Of a DNA stretch of 64,000 nt, positions 18,939-27,794 are shown piece by piece. The first letter of the stretch is position 1. Every line of letters starts with the position of its first letter. The position numbers were made by a program, and so were the translations under genes. The stretch covers positions 36,274 to 100,273 of the forward strand of contig CAZJAD010000001.1 in the NCBI GenBank assembly GCA_964543855.1, read 5' to 3'. The notes under the pieces are model-generated. The model was given only the letters and a program-made list of their open reading frames with translations, was not told where the DNA came from and made no database searches. The stretch comes from CAZJAD01 sp964543855 (GTDB taxonomy: Bacteria; Electryoneota; RPQS01; DYHQ01).

Positions 18939-20876
18939 CTACATCGTCCAGGTCAGTCCTCCAAAAAACTGTCTTCCCGCCATCGGATAGCCAAGTTCCT
19001 CTTCGTAATCCGCATCCAGGATGTTCCAAACCCTGAAATGCACGGTCAGATAGTTCCACAGCCTCTGAGATATGTTCACATTGTGGACTTCATAGTGCGG
19101 CAGAATCCAGTCCGCCCGGTAGGTTGTCCGATCATCATAGTAGTTGAACTCGTAATGAACTTCCATACCAAATCGGGTTTCAGCGGAGAGCAGCATGTGC
19201 ACTTTGTTCGGAGCCAACTCTTCCAACAAGATATCTGAAGATACCTCGGGGTTGATGCGCACATAACTCACATCCCCCGACAGATAACGGGAGAGCTGGA
19301 GCGTTGTGCGCAGCTCCCAGCCCTGCAGAGTCGCCTGGCCGATATTCTCGAAACGGTCGGACCTCCCCGCGCGGTAGATCTGATCGTACAAGTCATTGTG
19401 AAAGAACGCCACCTCCAGCGAGACAGACCGGCGCGCATCGTCAAATGTAAAACGGCGTTCAAGCCCAACTTCGTATTTCTCCGCTCGCTCCGCTCTCAAG
19501 TCGGGATTCCCGGAAGTCTGGCTATGCAGTTGATGCAGCACGGGGAACCGGATGGCATCGGCATAACTGGCACGCACTTGCAGCGCCCACGGAAGGCCCT
19601 GCCGGATACTCGCCATCGGACACAGTCTGCTGACAAAGGAGTTCTCCTTCTCGGTCGTGAACAGGTGATAACTCACGCCTGCGGTCAGTTCGGTGTTTGT
19701 CCAAGGTTGATAAGTATCCTGCGAATATAGCGTGCCGGTGTAGATGTAGTGAGTCTCCCAAGGCTGATCCAAATCAGGTTTCTTGTTCATCAAATCGCGC
19801 TTGAAATTGATGCCCGTTTGGAATCGGTGATTTCGCCAAGCACTCACCTTAGCGTCCGCCGAACCTCCGACGGTCCAGTTCTCCAGCTTGGAGTCAAAGA
19901 CGATCTGGTCATCGCGCATCTCAGGCCCGCTGTAATCGATCAGGCGGTCATGTTGGGCATCCGCAAAGAGAACGGACTTGAGTTCTATCACGGGACTCAG
20001 ATGCCAATTGCCAGACAGCGCGCTGTTCAGCCGTTCCCAGCTCGGGAATGTGCGATAGGCCGGCGATTCAAAGGAATAGATCGTACAGGGCACATCCTTC
20101 TTCGCCCAATGATAACCCAAGGAGAGCGCATACAGACTCATTGGAGACGGTTGAAAGCCCAGTTTACCGCTGACGCCGGTCTTGTGATACGAGCTGTTCC
20201 CCCGAAGACCGCCGTCCTCGAGCGAGGTTGATTGAAACTCCTCACTCAAAGCATATCCACGGGAGTAGTTCTCATATCCGGACACCCAATAATTCCACCG
20301 GCCCACTTTCCGGCTGTGATTCACGCTGAGCTTGCGGAACTGATAATCGCCAAACTCAGTCTCGACAACGGTGCGGGGCGTCTCTAATCCGTTCTTGGTG
20401 ACGATATTAATCACGCCCCCCATACTGTTCGCGCCATAAGCCGCCGGAGCCGGTCCCTTGATCACTCGAATCTTCGCGATATTCTCGAGCGGCAACATGG
20501 ACAAATCCACTTTCCCGTAATAACCGGTATTGATTGGACGACCATCGACCAGCACCAGCACATCGCGCGCGGGAAAGCCGCGGATTTTTGTCTCAGTCTC
20601 CGCCTTGGGGCCCGTCGTCACAGATAGTCCCGGATCGGCGCGAAGAATGTCCGCAACCGTGACGGCATTGCGCTCTTGAATCTCCTCTTCGGTGATTTCG
20701 GTGGTCATCGAAGTGCCGCTGAAAGTACGAGTTCCGTAGACAACGACTTCCTCGAGCGTGTAAATGGACTCGCTCGAGTCGCTGTTCGCCCCGGCGCTCG
20801 AGTCGGAAAAGGCTGGTACGACCCCGCAGACACACAGAGACAAAGTACACACCAGAATCGCACAGATGGGCTTCAT
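18939..20876 (-). CDS. TonB-dependent outer membrane receptor (BtuB-like size)
   Basis: The 645-residue protein has a signal peptide, a TonB-box-like stretch (EEVVVYG, about residues 45-50), a plug domain (ADILRADPGLSV, IRGFPARDVLVLVDGRPINTG, GPAPAAYGANSMGGVINIVT) and a beta-barrel ending ...QFFGGLTWTM. Short receptors of this class import cobalamin, haem, siderophores or metals; nothing here decides which. The upstream lipoprotein gene overlaps its start by four bases (ATGA), so the two are translationally coupled and probably work together at the outer membrane. No cobalamin riboswitch was found in the long leader of the pair. Confidence 0.9.
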   Translation of the reverse strand: MKPICAILVCTLSLCVCGVVPAFSDSSAGANSDSSESIYTLEEVVVYGTRTFSGTSMTTEITEEEIQERNAVTVADILRADPGLSVTTGPKAETETKIRGFPARDVLVLVDGRPINTGYYGKVDLSMLPLENIAKIRVIKGPAPAAYGANSMGGVINIVTKNGLETPRTVVETEFGDYQFRKLSVNHSRKVGRWNYWVSGYENYSRGYALSEEFQSTSLEDGGLRGNSSYHKTGVSGKLGFQPSPMSLYALSLGYHWAKKDVPCTIYSFESPAYRTFPSWERLNSALSGNWHLSPVIELKSVLFADAQHDRLIDYSGPEMRDDQIVFDSKLENWTVGGSADAKVSAWRNHRFQTGINFKRDLMNKKPDLDQPWETHYIYTGTLYSQDTYQPWTNTELTAGVSYHLFTTEKENSFVSRLCPMASIRQGLPWALQVRASYADAIRFPVLHQLHSQTSGNPDLRAERAEKYEVGLERRFTFDDARRSVSLEVAFFHNDLYDQIYRAGRSDRFENIGQATLQGWELRTTLQLSRYLSGDVSYVRINPEVSSDILLEELAPNKVHMLLSAETRFGMEVHYEFNYYDDRTTYRADWILPHYEVHNVNISQRLWNYLTVHFRVWNILDADYEEELGYPMAGRQFFGGLTWTM

Positions 20877-21676
20877 GGAGCTACGACCTGATTAACCAGA
20901 ATCTTCTCCAGAACCTGGAGTCTGTACCCGCCACCGACAAGACTCGTGTCGGTGAAGATTGTCTTCTGGCTTTCAAGCAGCCAATACCCCGTCTGAAATT
21001 GCGCCCAAGTCATGTCTTCACTCGGACCGAAATCGTCTATCGTCCGCAAGTTGTACTGGAAATCATCAGGATTGCTTATCAGCACATCAACAAAATCTCC
21101 AAGAGGAAGAGCATCTTCAAGCTCACCGTCGTGGTTGGTCACCTCAACGGGAGTGACATCTTTCAATTCAACGAAGGAAACCGTATCTGCTGCTTCAATG
21201 TCGAACTTCCGGTGAACATAGATATTCAGAACATCCTGAACATTGTAGGCTCCCGGCAAATCGATGAGCTCGTCTGGGAAGATAGCGCGCCCGGTGGAAA
21301 CAACAATGTATCCCAGTATCATATGTTCCCATGTATTGTCCAGGTAGCCCCTGCTGGACGCCGAGAAACCGTCCGCACCAACAATCTGGTATGCATAAAG
21401 AGGCCGGGCATCGTAGAATATGCCATCTCGATCCTCGAACATAGGAATCAGTGTGGTATCAATGAACTCGCTCAGTTGAATAGCTTCTTCCCCGTCCGCA
21501 TCAATTTTGGGCAAATCAGCAAAGAAGATCTCGACGGAATCGGCATCCAAGTGGATCCATATCGATCCGACTGTCGTCGACGGCTCGGAAACATTGTCCT
21601 TGCTGCAACCGAGGATGACAAACAGGCAGAGTACGCTGAACGCAGCAATTTTCGCCATAGAATGTAGAACGCGCAT
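20873..21676 (-). CDS. Lipoprotein with two internal repeats, coupled to a TonB receptor
   Basis: Starting at ATG 21676 (AAAGGAG 6 bases upstream; a longer GTG start at 21694 is less likely), the protein has 267 residues with a lipobox VILGC, so the mature form should be lipid-anchored. The rest looks like two copies of one domain: 'DGEEAIQLSEFIDTTLI ... YIVVSTGRAIFPD ... GAYNVQDVLNIYV' in the first half and 'DGELEDALPLGDFVDVLI ... YWLLESQKTIFTD ... GGYRLQVLEKILV' in the second. The domain was not recognised. The four-base overlap with the receptor suggests a surface or periplasmic ligand-handling partner, which is inference. Confidence 0.8.
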   Translation of the reverse strand: MRVLHSMAKIAAFSVLCLFVILGCSKDNVSEPSTTVGSIWIHLDADSVEIFFADLPKIDADGEEAIQLSEFIDTTLIPMFEDRDGIFYDARPLYAYQIVGADGFSASSRGYLDNTWEHMILGYIVVSTGRAIFPDELIDLPGAYNVQDVLNIYVHRKFDIEAADTVSFVELKDVTPVEVTNHDGELEDALPLGDFVDVLISNPDDFQYNLRTIDDFGPSEDMTWAQFQTGYWLLESQKTIFTDTSLVGGGYRLQVLEKILVNQVVAP

Positions 21677-22153
21677 TTCGAACTCCTTTGACACTTTGTA
21701 AGTGACACTTGTTGATTAGATCGCACAGTAATGAAAGTGGGAAAGGAGTCGAACAGAGAGAGTGTTCTTTGCGAGGAGCTTGAATCTGCTGGTGGGATAA
21801 AGCGGCGTTCACTTCAAGGTCGCATCTCCTTTCCAAGCACGGGAGGCTGGGTCGTTTCCAACCAAACCCTAACGGTCTATTCTCGTAGGATGCCCCTTAG
21901 AGAATGAGACTCGGAGACTGCCTGATGTTCTATATGATCTTCAACTTGAAACGGAAATCACTCTGACAGGTTATCGCCTGTCTGGTCTTCTTCTCCTCCG
22001 CAGATGGTTTGAGGGAACAATATACCGTTATCAGGTTTTTGTAGCGCACTCTCTGGCAAGTGAGAGGGCACAATCGGGGATAGCAAGAGTGAGAGACAAT
22101 TCGACTTGGGCCGGCAGCGGTTCCCACTCGCAACTGGTACTCTGCTCAGCACG
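21677..22153 (-). other. Long (about 477 nt) 5' leader of the lipoprotein-receptor operon
   Basis: Between a good promoter at 22160-22188 and the lipoprotein ATG lie about 477 bases with no convincing gene. Small hairpins are visible, such as GACAGG/CCTGTC (21965-21970 with 21977-21982) and CTCTC/GAGAG (near 22050-22065). A cis-regulatory RNA or a small RNA gene is possible. I looked for the cobalamin box and a THI box on the minus strand and found neither. Confidence 0.4.
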
Positions 22154-22159
22154 GACGAC

Positions 22160-22188
22160 AATATAACAAAAAGGGGTGAATTTGTCAA
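22160..22188 (-). promoter_or_regulatory. Strong sigma-70-type promoter
   Basis: On the minus strand consensus TTGACA (22183-22188) is followed after exactly 17 bases by TATATT (22160-22165). It points toward the lipoprotein-TonB receptor pair. Confidence 0.65.
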
Positions 22189-22260
22189 GAGAAACTATTC
22201 ACAAGCGCACAGCCGTGCCGATTTGGAATCGTCTGTCCCGGGAACCCAAGGAAAAGATCG

Positions 22261-22290
22261 GCCTCACCTGCCAGCGAAATCAGGTGAGGC
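22261..22290 (-). terminator. Probable terminator after the transglutaminase-like gene
   Basis: A perfect 10-bp stem (22261-22270 with 22281-22290) with a 10-base loop, followed on the minus strand by CGATCTTTTCC. It lies about 145 bases after the stop of the gene at 22435. Confidence 0.6.
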
Positions 22291-22434
22291 CTTCTGCAGT
22301 CTACTACAATCCTCAGTGAAAACAAATGTTTGCGCGTGGGTGGCGGGCAGTTTCAGGATCGCCTTGCCAGTGTGAGCGGCCTTATCCAATTCCGGCAGGC
22401 GTACACTCCGGGATTCACTGCCGCCTTCTCGCTC

Positions 22435-24714
22435 TCATTTGAGAAGCATCGCCTTGCGGACGAAATCGTGTCCTTGCGCTGACATCACGACCAGATAGAC
22501 ACCGCTTGCGCATTGGCGACAGTCCCAAAGAACGCGATGGCGTCCGGCTGTAAACCAGCCGTCACTCAGAGTGGCCACCTGCCTCCCCAAGATGTCATAG
22601 ACATGGACAGTGACCTCAGATGCTCGTGGAACTGAGAACTCCAACGCAGTTGCCGAATTGAAGGGATTGGGATAGTTGGGATACAACATGTACACATTCG
22701 GGACTTCTTCACTCTCACGAACGACAGCGAATTCATCGTCGACATACAGATTCGCCGTCATCTCGGCTCGGTGATAGTCCGAGATGCTGTTCACGTTGCT
22801 CAACACCGCGTACCAGGTCCCATCGGTCGGCAGGGTGAAGTCGATTTGCCCCGATCCCATCAAATCGGCAATCGCGAAGGCCTCGAAATCCATCCACGCT
22901 GCGAAACGGTTGTAGTTCTGCTCATCGCAAATGAAGAAGTCCACCCGTGCATCGCCGATTTCCGCGACGAAGTCCGAGTACCGAAAAATCTGGCCGTGCG
23001 TCGCTTCGCACAGCATGTCGTATTGGACGGTCAGGTGAAAATGATCAAGAGGATCCTGGGGAGGCTCGGCCTCTTCGGGCTCAACCGTCGCCATGCCCCC
23101 ATCGTAGTTGTAGGTCCATTCGTATTCGACATTCGGGTCGCTGTCTTCAATGACCAGCACGCCGCCATCCGGATCGCTCGGATACATTCCCAGGGGGCTG
23201 GAAATGTTCAGGTAGATGTCCCGCTGACCACCAATCGTGAAGGAGACGGTGCCGGTCGCGTCGGTATAGCCGCAAGTAGCCAGTTTCAGGCCGCCGTATT
23301 CGTAGTCGCTTAGTACCTTGACCTTGGCACCGTCGACGGGATTGTCGTTCTCCTGGAGAATGTGCACCGTCAGTGTCGTGGTGTTCGAATGGTAGCGTTG
23401 TGTCACGGTCCAGACGAAACCGTCGGCACGCCAATCGAAGACAGCCGGGAAGTGTTTACCCCAACCCTCGTAAGCCAGCGAATCGCCGACATAGTTGTTG
23501 ACAGGTTCCCAGGATTTCCAGCGAGTTCCATCCCAGAATTCATTCCAGACATGGTCGTTACAGATCGCGGTCGCTCCAACGGCAGGAATCAGAGCAGCTC
23601 GAGCAGCCGCCGCGGTGATGTCCTGATGTTCTCCGCAGCGTCCCAAGTGCAGGCGATAGATCCGCACGGGCTGAATCGGCCGCTCCACTCCGGAGCCGAA
23701 GTCCATCACATCCGGAATCCAGCGCGTGACGATCCCGACCGCGCCATTTGCATCCGTGCTGTCGTTGAACAGGTTACCATACATGATGGCGCAACTATCG
23801 AGCATGTCATGCAGAGAAACATAGCCGTCATCAGGTTCATAGAGATAGAAGTCTCGCCAGAACTTCCCTATCGGAGGTGCCGCACTGTCTCCGGTCGCCG
23901 GGTCGATGTACATTGGGACCTCGTCAGAGATGCGTGGGTGCATCACATACCAGTAGTAGACATCCCGATCAACCTCGATTTGGACTGTGTCGCCTGCCTC
24001 AGTGGCAATAGAGTACTCAGCGGTGGACCAATAGTCGTCGTCCACCGAGCTGCCGTAATCGTTGATCTGTACATAATCGAGAAACATGTCAGCGGCATAA
24101 ACGCCCTCGACATTCTCTAACACCAGTCCCAAATCCCGGTCTAAGTCCATCTGGTCATGAATCAGAAGATCCGGCGAAAGGTGCGCCAGGGTGAAGGCCA
24201 CTTCATCTACATAGGGATCTTGTGCATTCAGGATGATCTCGGCTATTGCATCTGTCAGAGACTCCCAACCGCCGAACTGAAGCAGATTGTCGATCAAGTC
24301 ATTGCGGAGCCAACTCGGAGCACGCTCCACCGCCTGCAAACACAACTCGCTCAGATTGTTCTGTGGCGGAACCTCGACCATGCTCTGATTGGCTAAATCG
24401 AGACGGAAGGCGTAGTGCATCCCCGAAGGAATGCTGGCCGATCTGGAGATCGACTCCAGCAGAGTCCATTCGTCCAGAGAAAAACCCTCGCGGCCTGACG
24501 GAAGGACTTCCGGCCGGATCATCGTGCGCGTTGCCATTCCCTGCACAATGGGCTGCCGCTCCGCGAGCTTGGTGCTCACATGATGATACTCCCTCCCAGA
24601 GAGTCGTCCTGTGATTCCCACCTGCTGGCTGTCGCGCTCGCCGCGAGCGGTTGAACTCACAAACAAGCCAAGCAAGAGAACACAAATGCTCACCTTGAGC
24701 CACTGGCAGAACAT
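22435..24714 (-). CDS. Secreted transglutaminase-like protein with C-terminal sorting domain
   Basis: The 759-residue protein has a signal peptide and a long N-terminal region of unknown fold. A transglutaminase-like core follows, with C360 (LGRCGEH), H388 (DHVWNEFW) and the third acidic/polar position near WEPVNNY. A carboxypeptidase-regulatory-like beta-sandwich lies at about 450-520. The C-terminus is a FlgD-like/type-A sorting domain (PNYPNPFNSATAL, VYDILGRQVATL, GVYLVVM, ending KAMLLK). The last domain is the kind used by type IX secretion or related surface export in FCB bacteria. Cysteine-protease or cross-linking activity is expected from the family, with unknown target. AGGAGG lies 4 bases before the ATG. 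Confidence 0.88.
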   Translation of the reverse strand: MFCQWLKVSICVLLLGLFVSSTARGERDSQQVGITGRLSGREYHHVSTKLAERQPIVQGMATRTMIRPEVLPSGREGFSLDEWTLLESISRSASIPSGMHYAFRLDLANQSMVEVPPQNNLSELCLQAVERAPSWLRNDLIDNLLQFGGWESLTDAIAEIILNAQDPYVDEVAFTLAHLSPDLLIHDQMDLDRDLGLVLENVEGVYAADMFLDYVQINDYGSSVDDDYWSTAEYSIATEAGDTVQIEVDRDVYYWYVMHPRISDEVPMYIDPATGDSAAPPIGKFWRDFYLYEPDDGYVSLHDMLDSCAIMYGNLFNDSTDANGAVGIVTRWIPDVMDFGSGVERPIQPVRIYRLHLGRCGEHQDITAAAARAALIPAVGATAICNDHVWNEFWDGTRWKSWEPVNNYVGDSLAYEGWGKHFPAVFDWRADGFVWTVTQRYHSNTTTLTVHILQENDNPVDGAKVKVLSDYEYGGLKLATCGYTDATGTVSFTIGGQRDIYLNISSPLGMYPSDPDGGVLVIEDSDPNVEYEWTYNYDGGMATVEPEEAEPPQDPLDHFHLTVQYDMLCEATHGQIFRYSDFVAEIGDARVDFFICDEQNYNRFAAWMDFEAFAIADLMGSGQIDFTLPTDGTWYAVLSNVNSISDYHRAEMTANLYVDDEFAVVRESEEVPNVYMLYPNYPNPFNSATALEFSVPRASEVTVHVYDILGRQVATLSDGWFTAGRHRVLWDCRQCASGVYLVVMSAQGHDFVRKAMLLK

Positions 24715-24862
24715 GATTCCTCCTAAACGCGTATCTGTCGTGCGGGATCACTGGCGAATCCCGCGGGCTGTACCCGAAGATCACAGACACCCTGCCGACC
24801 ATGCCGAACTTCAGCTGTTGGTGACAGCCGCTGATGGGCCGTCCGGGCAGGCTGCGCAATAC

Positions 24863-24892
24863 AATATAATGACCAGCCAATTTATTTGCCAA
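24863..24892 (-). promoter_or_regulatory. Candidate promoter of the transglutaminase-like gene
   Basis: On the minus strand TTGGCA (24887-24892), 18 bases, TATATT (24863-24868). The leader would be about 140 nt. Confidence 0.5.
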
Positions 24893-25490
24893 CGCGGTGC
24901 TTGAGATGCGCACGGAGAGAAAGCTCGGTCCCACTTCTAATGATCAACACGCCGAAGAAGCCGGTCCAAGAGAGAAAGAGGGTCAGGCGCACAACCCAAC
25001 CCTTTGTTTAATAACCGCTTGTGGAGACGACTGGAATCGAACCCTTCAGATGAACGCCAGTTAAGCCTCGTAGTATCAATGCTTACAGAATCTTCACCTA
25101 TTCTTGCTGTTGTCCTCTACCGTGACCCAAGTTCTTGTTCTTTGCTCTGGATTCTCTTCAAAACAGTACATTTTCAGTACAGGAAACTGGAGGAAAGAAT
25201 AGGAAAAGGGCCATACAGGTTTTCGGTCATCGGCCTATTCGAAAGCAAATAGTGGCCAAAATGGGGACGTAGGATGGGAAACAAGGGTTAGAGGTAGCTT
25301 GATCTTTGGAGTGTGTTACTCTCCTGCCCGCAGGAATCGCTCAAGCGTATCGGTCTCCGCGAGTCGAATTCACAAGGCGAACCCCCGCAGCTATTAGAGA
25401 ACCTGAGGCTTGCGACTTCTCCAATCTCCTTGAGGATGAGAACCGTCTGCTGAAACGAAGAAAACGGAACATCTTAGATCATGCGTGCTA
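24893..25490. other. Non-coding junction region with a ssrA fragment
   Basis: No intact gene is recognised. The 24-nt ssrA-end copy at 25021-25044 is listed separately. To its right is A/T-richer sequence. In one plus frame at about 25424-25486 it reads FSNLLEDENRLLKRRKRN, reminiscent of the leucine-zipper end of IS3-type OrfA proteins, but too short to call. An 82-codon open frame starting inside the ssrA copy (25004-25252) is a by-product of that sequence. No integrase remnant could be identified. Confidence 0.45.
25021..25044 (-). repeat. Partial copy of the ssrA 3' end (candidate distal att site)
   Basis: This 24-base stretch matches 36545-36568 (T-arm and acceptor end of tmRNA) at 22 of 24 positions and in the same orientation. 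The two mismatches fall in the T-stem, and the flanking stem bases are lost, so the copy is not a functional RNA. No complete tRNA can be folded around it: the bases where a tRNA 5' end would lie do not pair with CGTCTCC. Confidence 0.65.
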
Positions 25491-27080
25491 TCAGCTGTTT
25501 AGGATTTCCTCAACCTCTTCCCGGTCAATATCCATGACATGCGATATTCCACTGACCTCGGCTGCTTCATGGGTCAGCGCCGCAATATCAGTCCTGGCCA
25601 TGTGATCCAGTGAGAATTTGCGGCTTCCGTTCATTAGTTGTCTTAGACCTTGGGCAAGTCGCTCATAGTAGGTGTAAAGTCCAATAGCACCCGTAGGCAA
25701 TCGGTCGAATTCGGTGTCACCCACTTCCTTTCGAAGCTCGCCAGAGGTAACGAATATTTCATCCTTCGAATTGCCGAACCGCTCAATGTAGACCGGGATC
25801 TGACCTTCATCAATCGTGCGCCCGATCGTTTTGCCGACCATCGCTGCTGCAATCGGACCCCGAGCCATTCCGATCAACTTGACAAATGGTGCTCCCAATG
25901 CGAGACCTTTGAATATCTGATCCTCGAATGTGAATCCACCAGCAAAGGCGAACGCCGGGATCCTCATTCCTATGTCGGCAAGTCGCTTAGCGTATTTATG
26001 TACCATTGAATGCAACTCAACTGGTGGCACACCCCATTCATTCATCATGCGCCAAGGACTCATGCCGGTTCCTCCGCCAGCACCATCAACCGTCAAGAGG
26101 TCGATATCATACTTGGAGGCAAAGAGAATCGCGCGAGCCAGATCCGCCGGTCTATAGGCGCCGGTCTTTAGGAAGATATACTTCGCCCCAGCTCTGCGCA
26201 ATTCCTCCACCCGTTTGGCAAAGCTTTCCTCGCTCACCATTCCCACTCGGGAATGCCGTTCAAACTCTTTGAACGAACGACGCTCAAAGGCCTTGATCAC
26301 TGCCGGATCTGTCGGATTCGGTAACACGACGTAGCCACGCTCATAAAGCATCTGGGCCTTTTTCAGGTTATTGATTTTTACTTCGCCGCCGATATCTTTT
26401 GCACCCTGTCCCCATTTAACCTCCACGATTTCAACACCCAATTTCTCAATGGCATATTCCTGTGTGCCCAGGCGAGTGTCTTCGATGTTTGCTTGCACGA
26501 TGATGGCACCATAACTGTCGCGCCGGTAGTCTTGAAAAAGTTTCACTCGGCGCTTAAGGTCAACCGTGTCGACGACGCGACCGTTCTTGATGACTGCCTC
26601 CGGATCCATGCCAACAACATTCTCACCAATGGTTAGTCCTGTACCGGCAAGTGCCGAGCCAATCGCCAACCCCTCCCAGTTGTTCTTGGCAATATCCGTC
26701 GAGCCAATGCCGGGGATGATCCACGGATAGCGGAATTTCAAACCGCCGTCATGACCGAAATGAACCTCGAGGTTGACATTCGGAAAGATCGCCTTGTCAC
26801 TGTCCGCCTCAATACCATGGGCACCGACAGCCGTCCCCATGATATTGAAGTGCGAGTAATCGATGGGGTAGTTCTTTTCGCTTGCCGTGGTAATCACTCC
26901 AAACGGCTGAGGGTAGATCACCTCATGCCCTCGATACGCCGACTTGCCAATTTCACACATACCAATGCAGCCATCAACACAGGTGACGCACATTCCTGAA
27001 ATCGGAGTTATCGACCCATCCGTCCTGTTTTTCGTTAGAGTGGCTGCGGAGCGGTTTACTGCCGAGAAGGTTGGCGACAT
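25491..27080 (-). CDS. FMN-dependent glutamate-synthase-domain protein with N-terminal Cys cluster
   Basis: From ATG 27080 (AAGGAG 7 bases upstream) the protein has 529 residues. Near residue 30 it carries CVTCVDGCIGMC, a C-x2-C-x3-C-x3-C pattern that could hold an Fe-S cluster. The rest matches the GltB central FMN barrel (Glu_synthase domain): VDGAGGGTGMSPW, FAGGFTFEDQIFKGLALGA, and a C-terminal helical tail. The amidotransferase domain and the beta-helix of true glutamate synthase are missing, so it cannot use glutamine by itself. It is the last gene of a five-gene redox operon and presumably exchanges electrons with the NuoEF/GltD-like subunits. Its substrate is unknown; calling it a glutamate synthase would go beyond the evidence. 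Confidence 0.88.
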   Translation of the reverse strand: MSPTFSAVNRSAATLTKNRTDGSITPISGMCVTCVDGCIGMCEIGKSAYRGHEVIYPQPFGVITTASEKNYPIDYSHFNIMGTAVGAHGIEADSDKAIFPNVNLEVHFGHDGGLKFRYPWIIPGIGSTDIAKNNWEGLAIGSALAGTGLTIGENVVGMDPEAVIKNGRVVDTVDLKRRVKLFQDYRRDSYGAIIVQANIEDTRLGTQEYAIEKLGVEIVEVKWGQGAKDIGGEVKINNLKKAQMLYERGYVVLPNPTDPAVIKAFERRSFKEFERHSRVGMVSEESFAKRVEELRRAGAKYIFLKTGAYRPADLARAILFASKYDIDLLTVDGAGGGTGMSPWRMMNEWGVPPVELHSMVHKYAKRLADIGMRIPAFAFAGGFTFEDQIFKGLALGAPFVKLIGMARGPIAAAMVGKTIGRTIDEGQIPVYIERFGNSKDEIFVTSGELRKEVGDTEFDRLPTGAIGLYTYYERLAQGLRQLMNGSRKFSLDHMARTDIAALTHEAAEVSGISHVMDIDREEVEEILNS

Positions 27081-27102
27081 TATCGAACTCCTTAAACCTC
27101 TA

Positions 27103-27792
27103 TTATTTCGAGAGTTTCTTTCCTGTGATCTCGCACGCGACACAAGGCTCCATGTAGCACATCATGTCGTCAAATTCCTGCTTTTCGATGCACGGTGGAC
27201 TCAAGTTTGCACACGCACCGCAAATCGCTTTGTCGGGCTCGTTGTATGTACACCTTAGCTGGCAAGCCGGACAAACATAGATGCAAGCACCACACAAACG
27301 ACACTGTTCTGATTTGATATCGAATGGCGTACCAATGCTTCGGTTCTGCCCACGCTCGCGGAATCCGATGGCTTTCGCCATCATCTGTTCTTCGCACATT
27401 CTTACGCAAAGCCCGCACAGGATGCAGTCCTCATATTCCTGCCGGAATCGCTGTTGGCGTACATCGTAGGCTGCCGCAAGGTCCTGAATGGTTTTCGACT
27501 GCGGGCACGAGGCCAGCAGAAGTTCAAGGATCATCTTGCGCGCATGGATTACACGCGAGGACGCTGTGCGTACCTGTAGGCCTTCCTCAGCCAAGTACGT
27601 GCAGGAAGTGACCAACTTCGCACTTGCACCTTCTCCGATTTCGACCACACAGAGGCGACAAGCACCATAAGGTGACAACCCCTCCATATAGCACAGTGTT
27701 GGAATTGGGAATCCCATGAATTTCGCGGCCTCGAGGAGTGTTGTCCCTTTCTCGACGGTGACAGGAAGACCATTGATTTTCAGGTTAATCAT
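27103..27792 (-). CDS. HoxU/NuoG-N-like iron-sulfur electron transfer subunit
   Basis: From ATG 27792 the protein has 229 residues. An N-terminal 2Fe-2S ferredoxin domain shows C-x11-C-x2-C and a fourth Cys (LCYMEG...YGACRLC...TSC). The next segment, where NuoG and HoxU bind a His-Cys3 4Fe-4S cluster, keeps only SCPQSK and looks degenerate. Two 4Fe-4S motifs follow (CILCGLCVRMC and CRLCGACIYVC). The C-terminal 55 residues add seven further Cys (CGACANLSPPC, CYMEPCVAC), which is unusual. It starts 2 bases after the stop of the NuoF-GltD gene, so expression is coupled. It should carry electrons between the NADH/NADPH flavins and the FMN subunit encoded next. Confidence 0.88.
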   Translation of the reverse strand: MINLKINGLPVTVEKGTTLLEAAKFMGFPIPTLCYMEGLSPYGACRLCVVEIGEGASAKLVTSCTYLAEEGLQVRTASSRVIHARKMILELLLASCPQSKTIQDLAAAYDVRQQRFRQEYEDCILCGLCVRMCEEQMMAKAIGFRERGQNRSIGTPFDIKSEQCRLCGACIYVCPACQLRCTYNEPDKAICGACANLSPPCIEKQEFDDMMCYMEPCVACEITGKKLSK

Positions 27793-27794
27793 TT

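Noticed and set aside
21677..22153. Cobalamin riboswitch upstream of the BtuB-sized receptor
   Set aside because: The conserved B12 box was not found on the minus strand; also no THI box.
25021..25100. Possible tRNA on the minus strand ending GGTTCGATTCCAGTCGTCTCCAC
   Set aside because: No matching 5' acceptor strand, D-arm or anticodon arm; the T-stem is broken. Better explained as a ssrA fragment.
25424..25486. IS3-type OrfA remnant (LLEDENRLLKR)
   Set aside because: Only about 20 residues with low-complexity helix character; no inverted repeats or OrfB-like sequence nearby.
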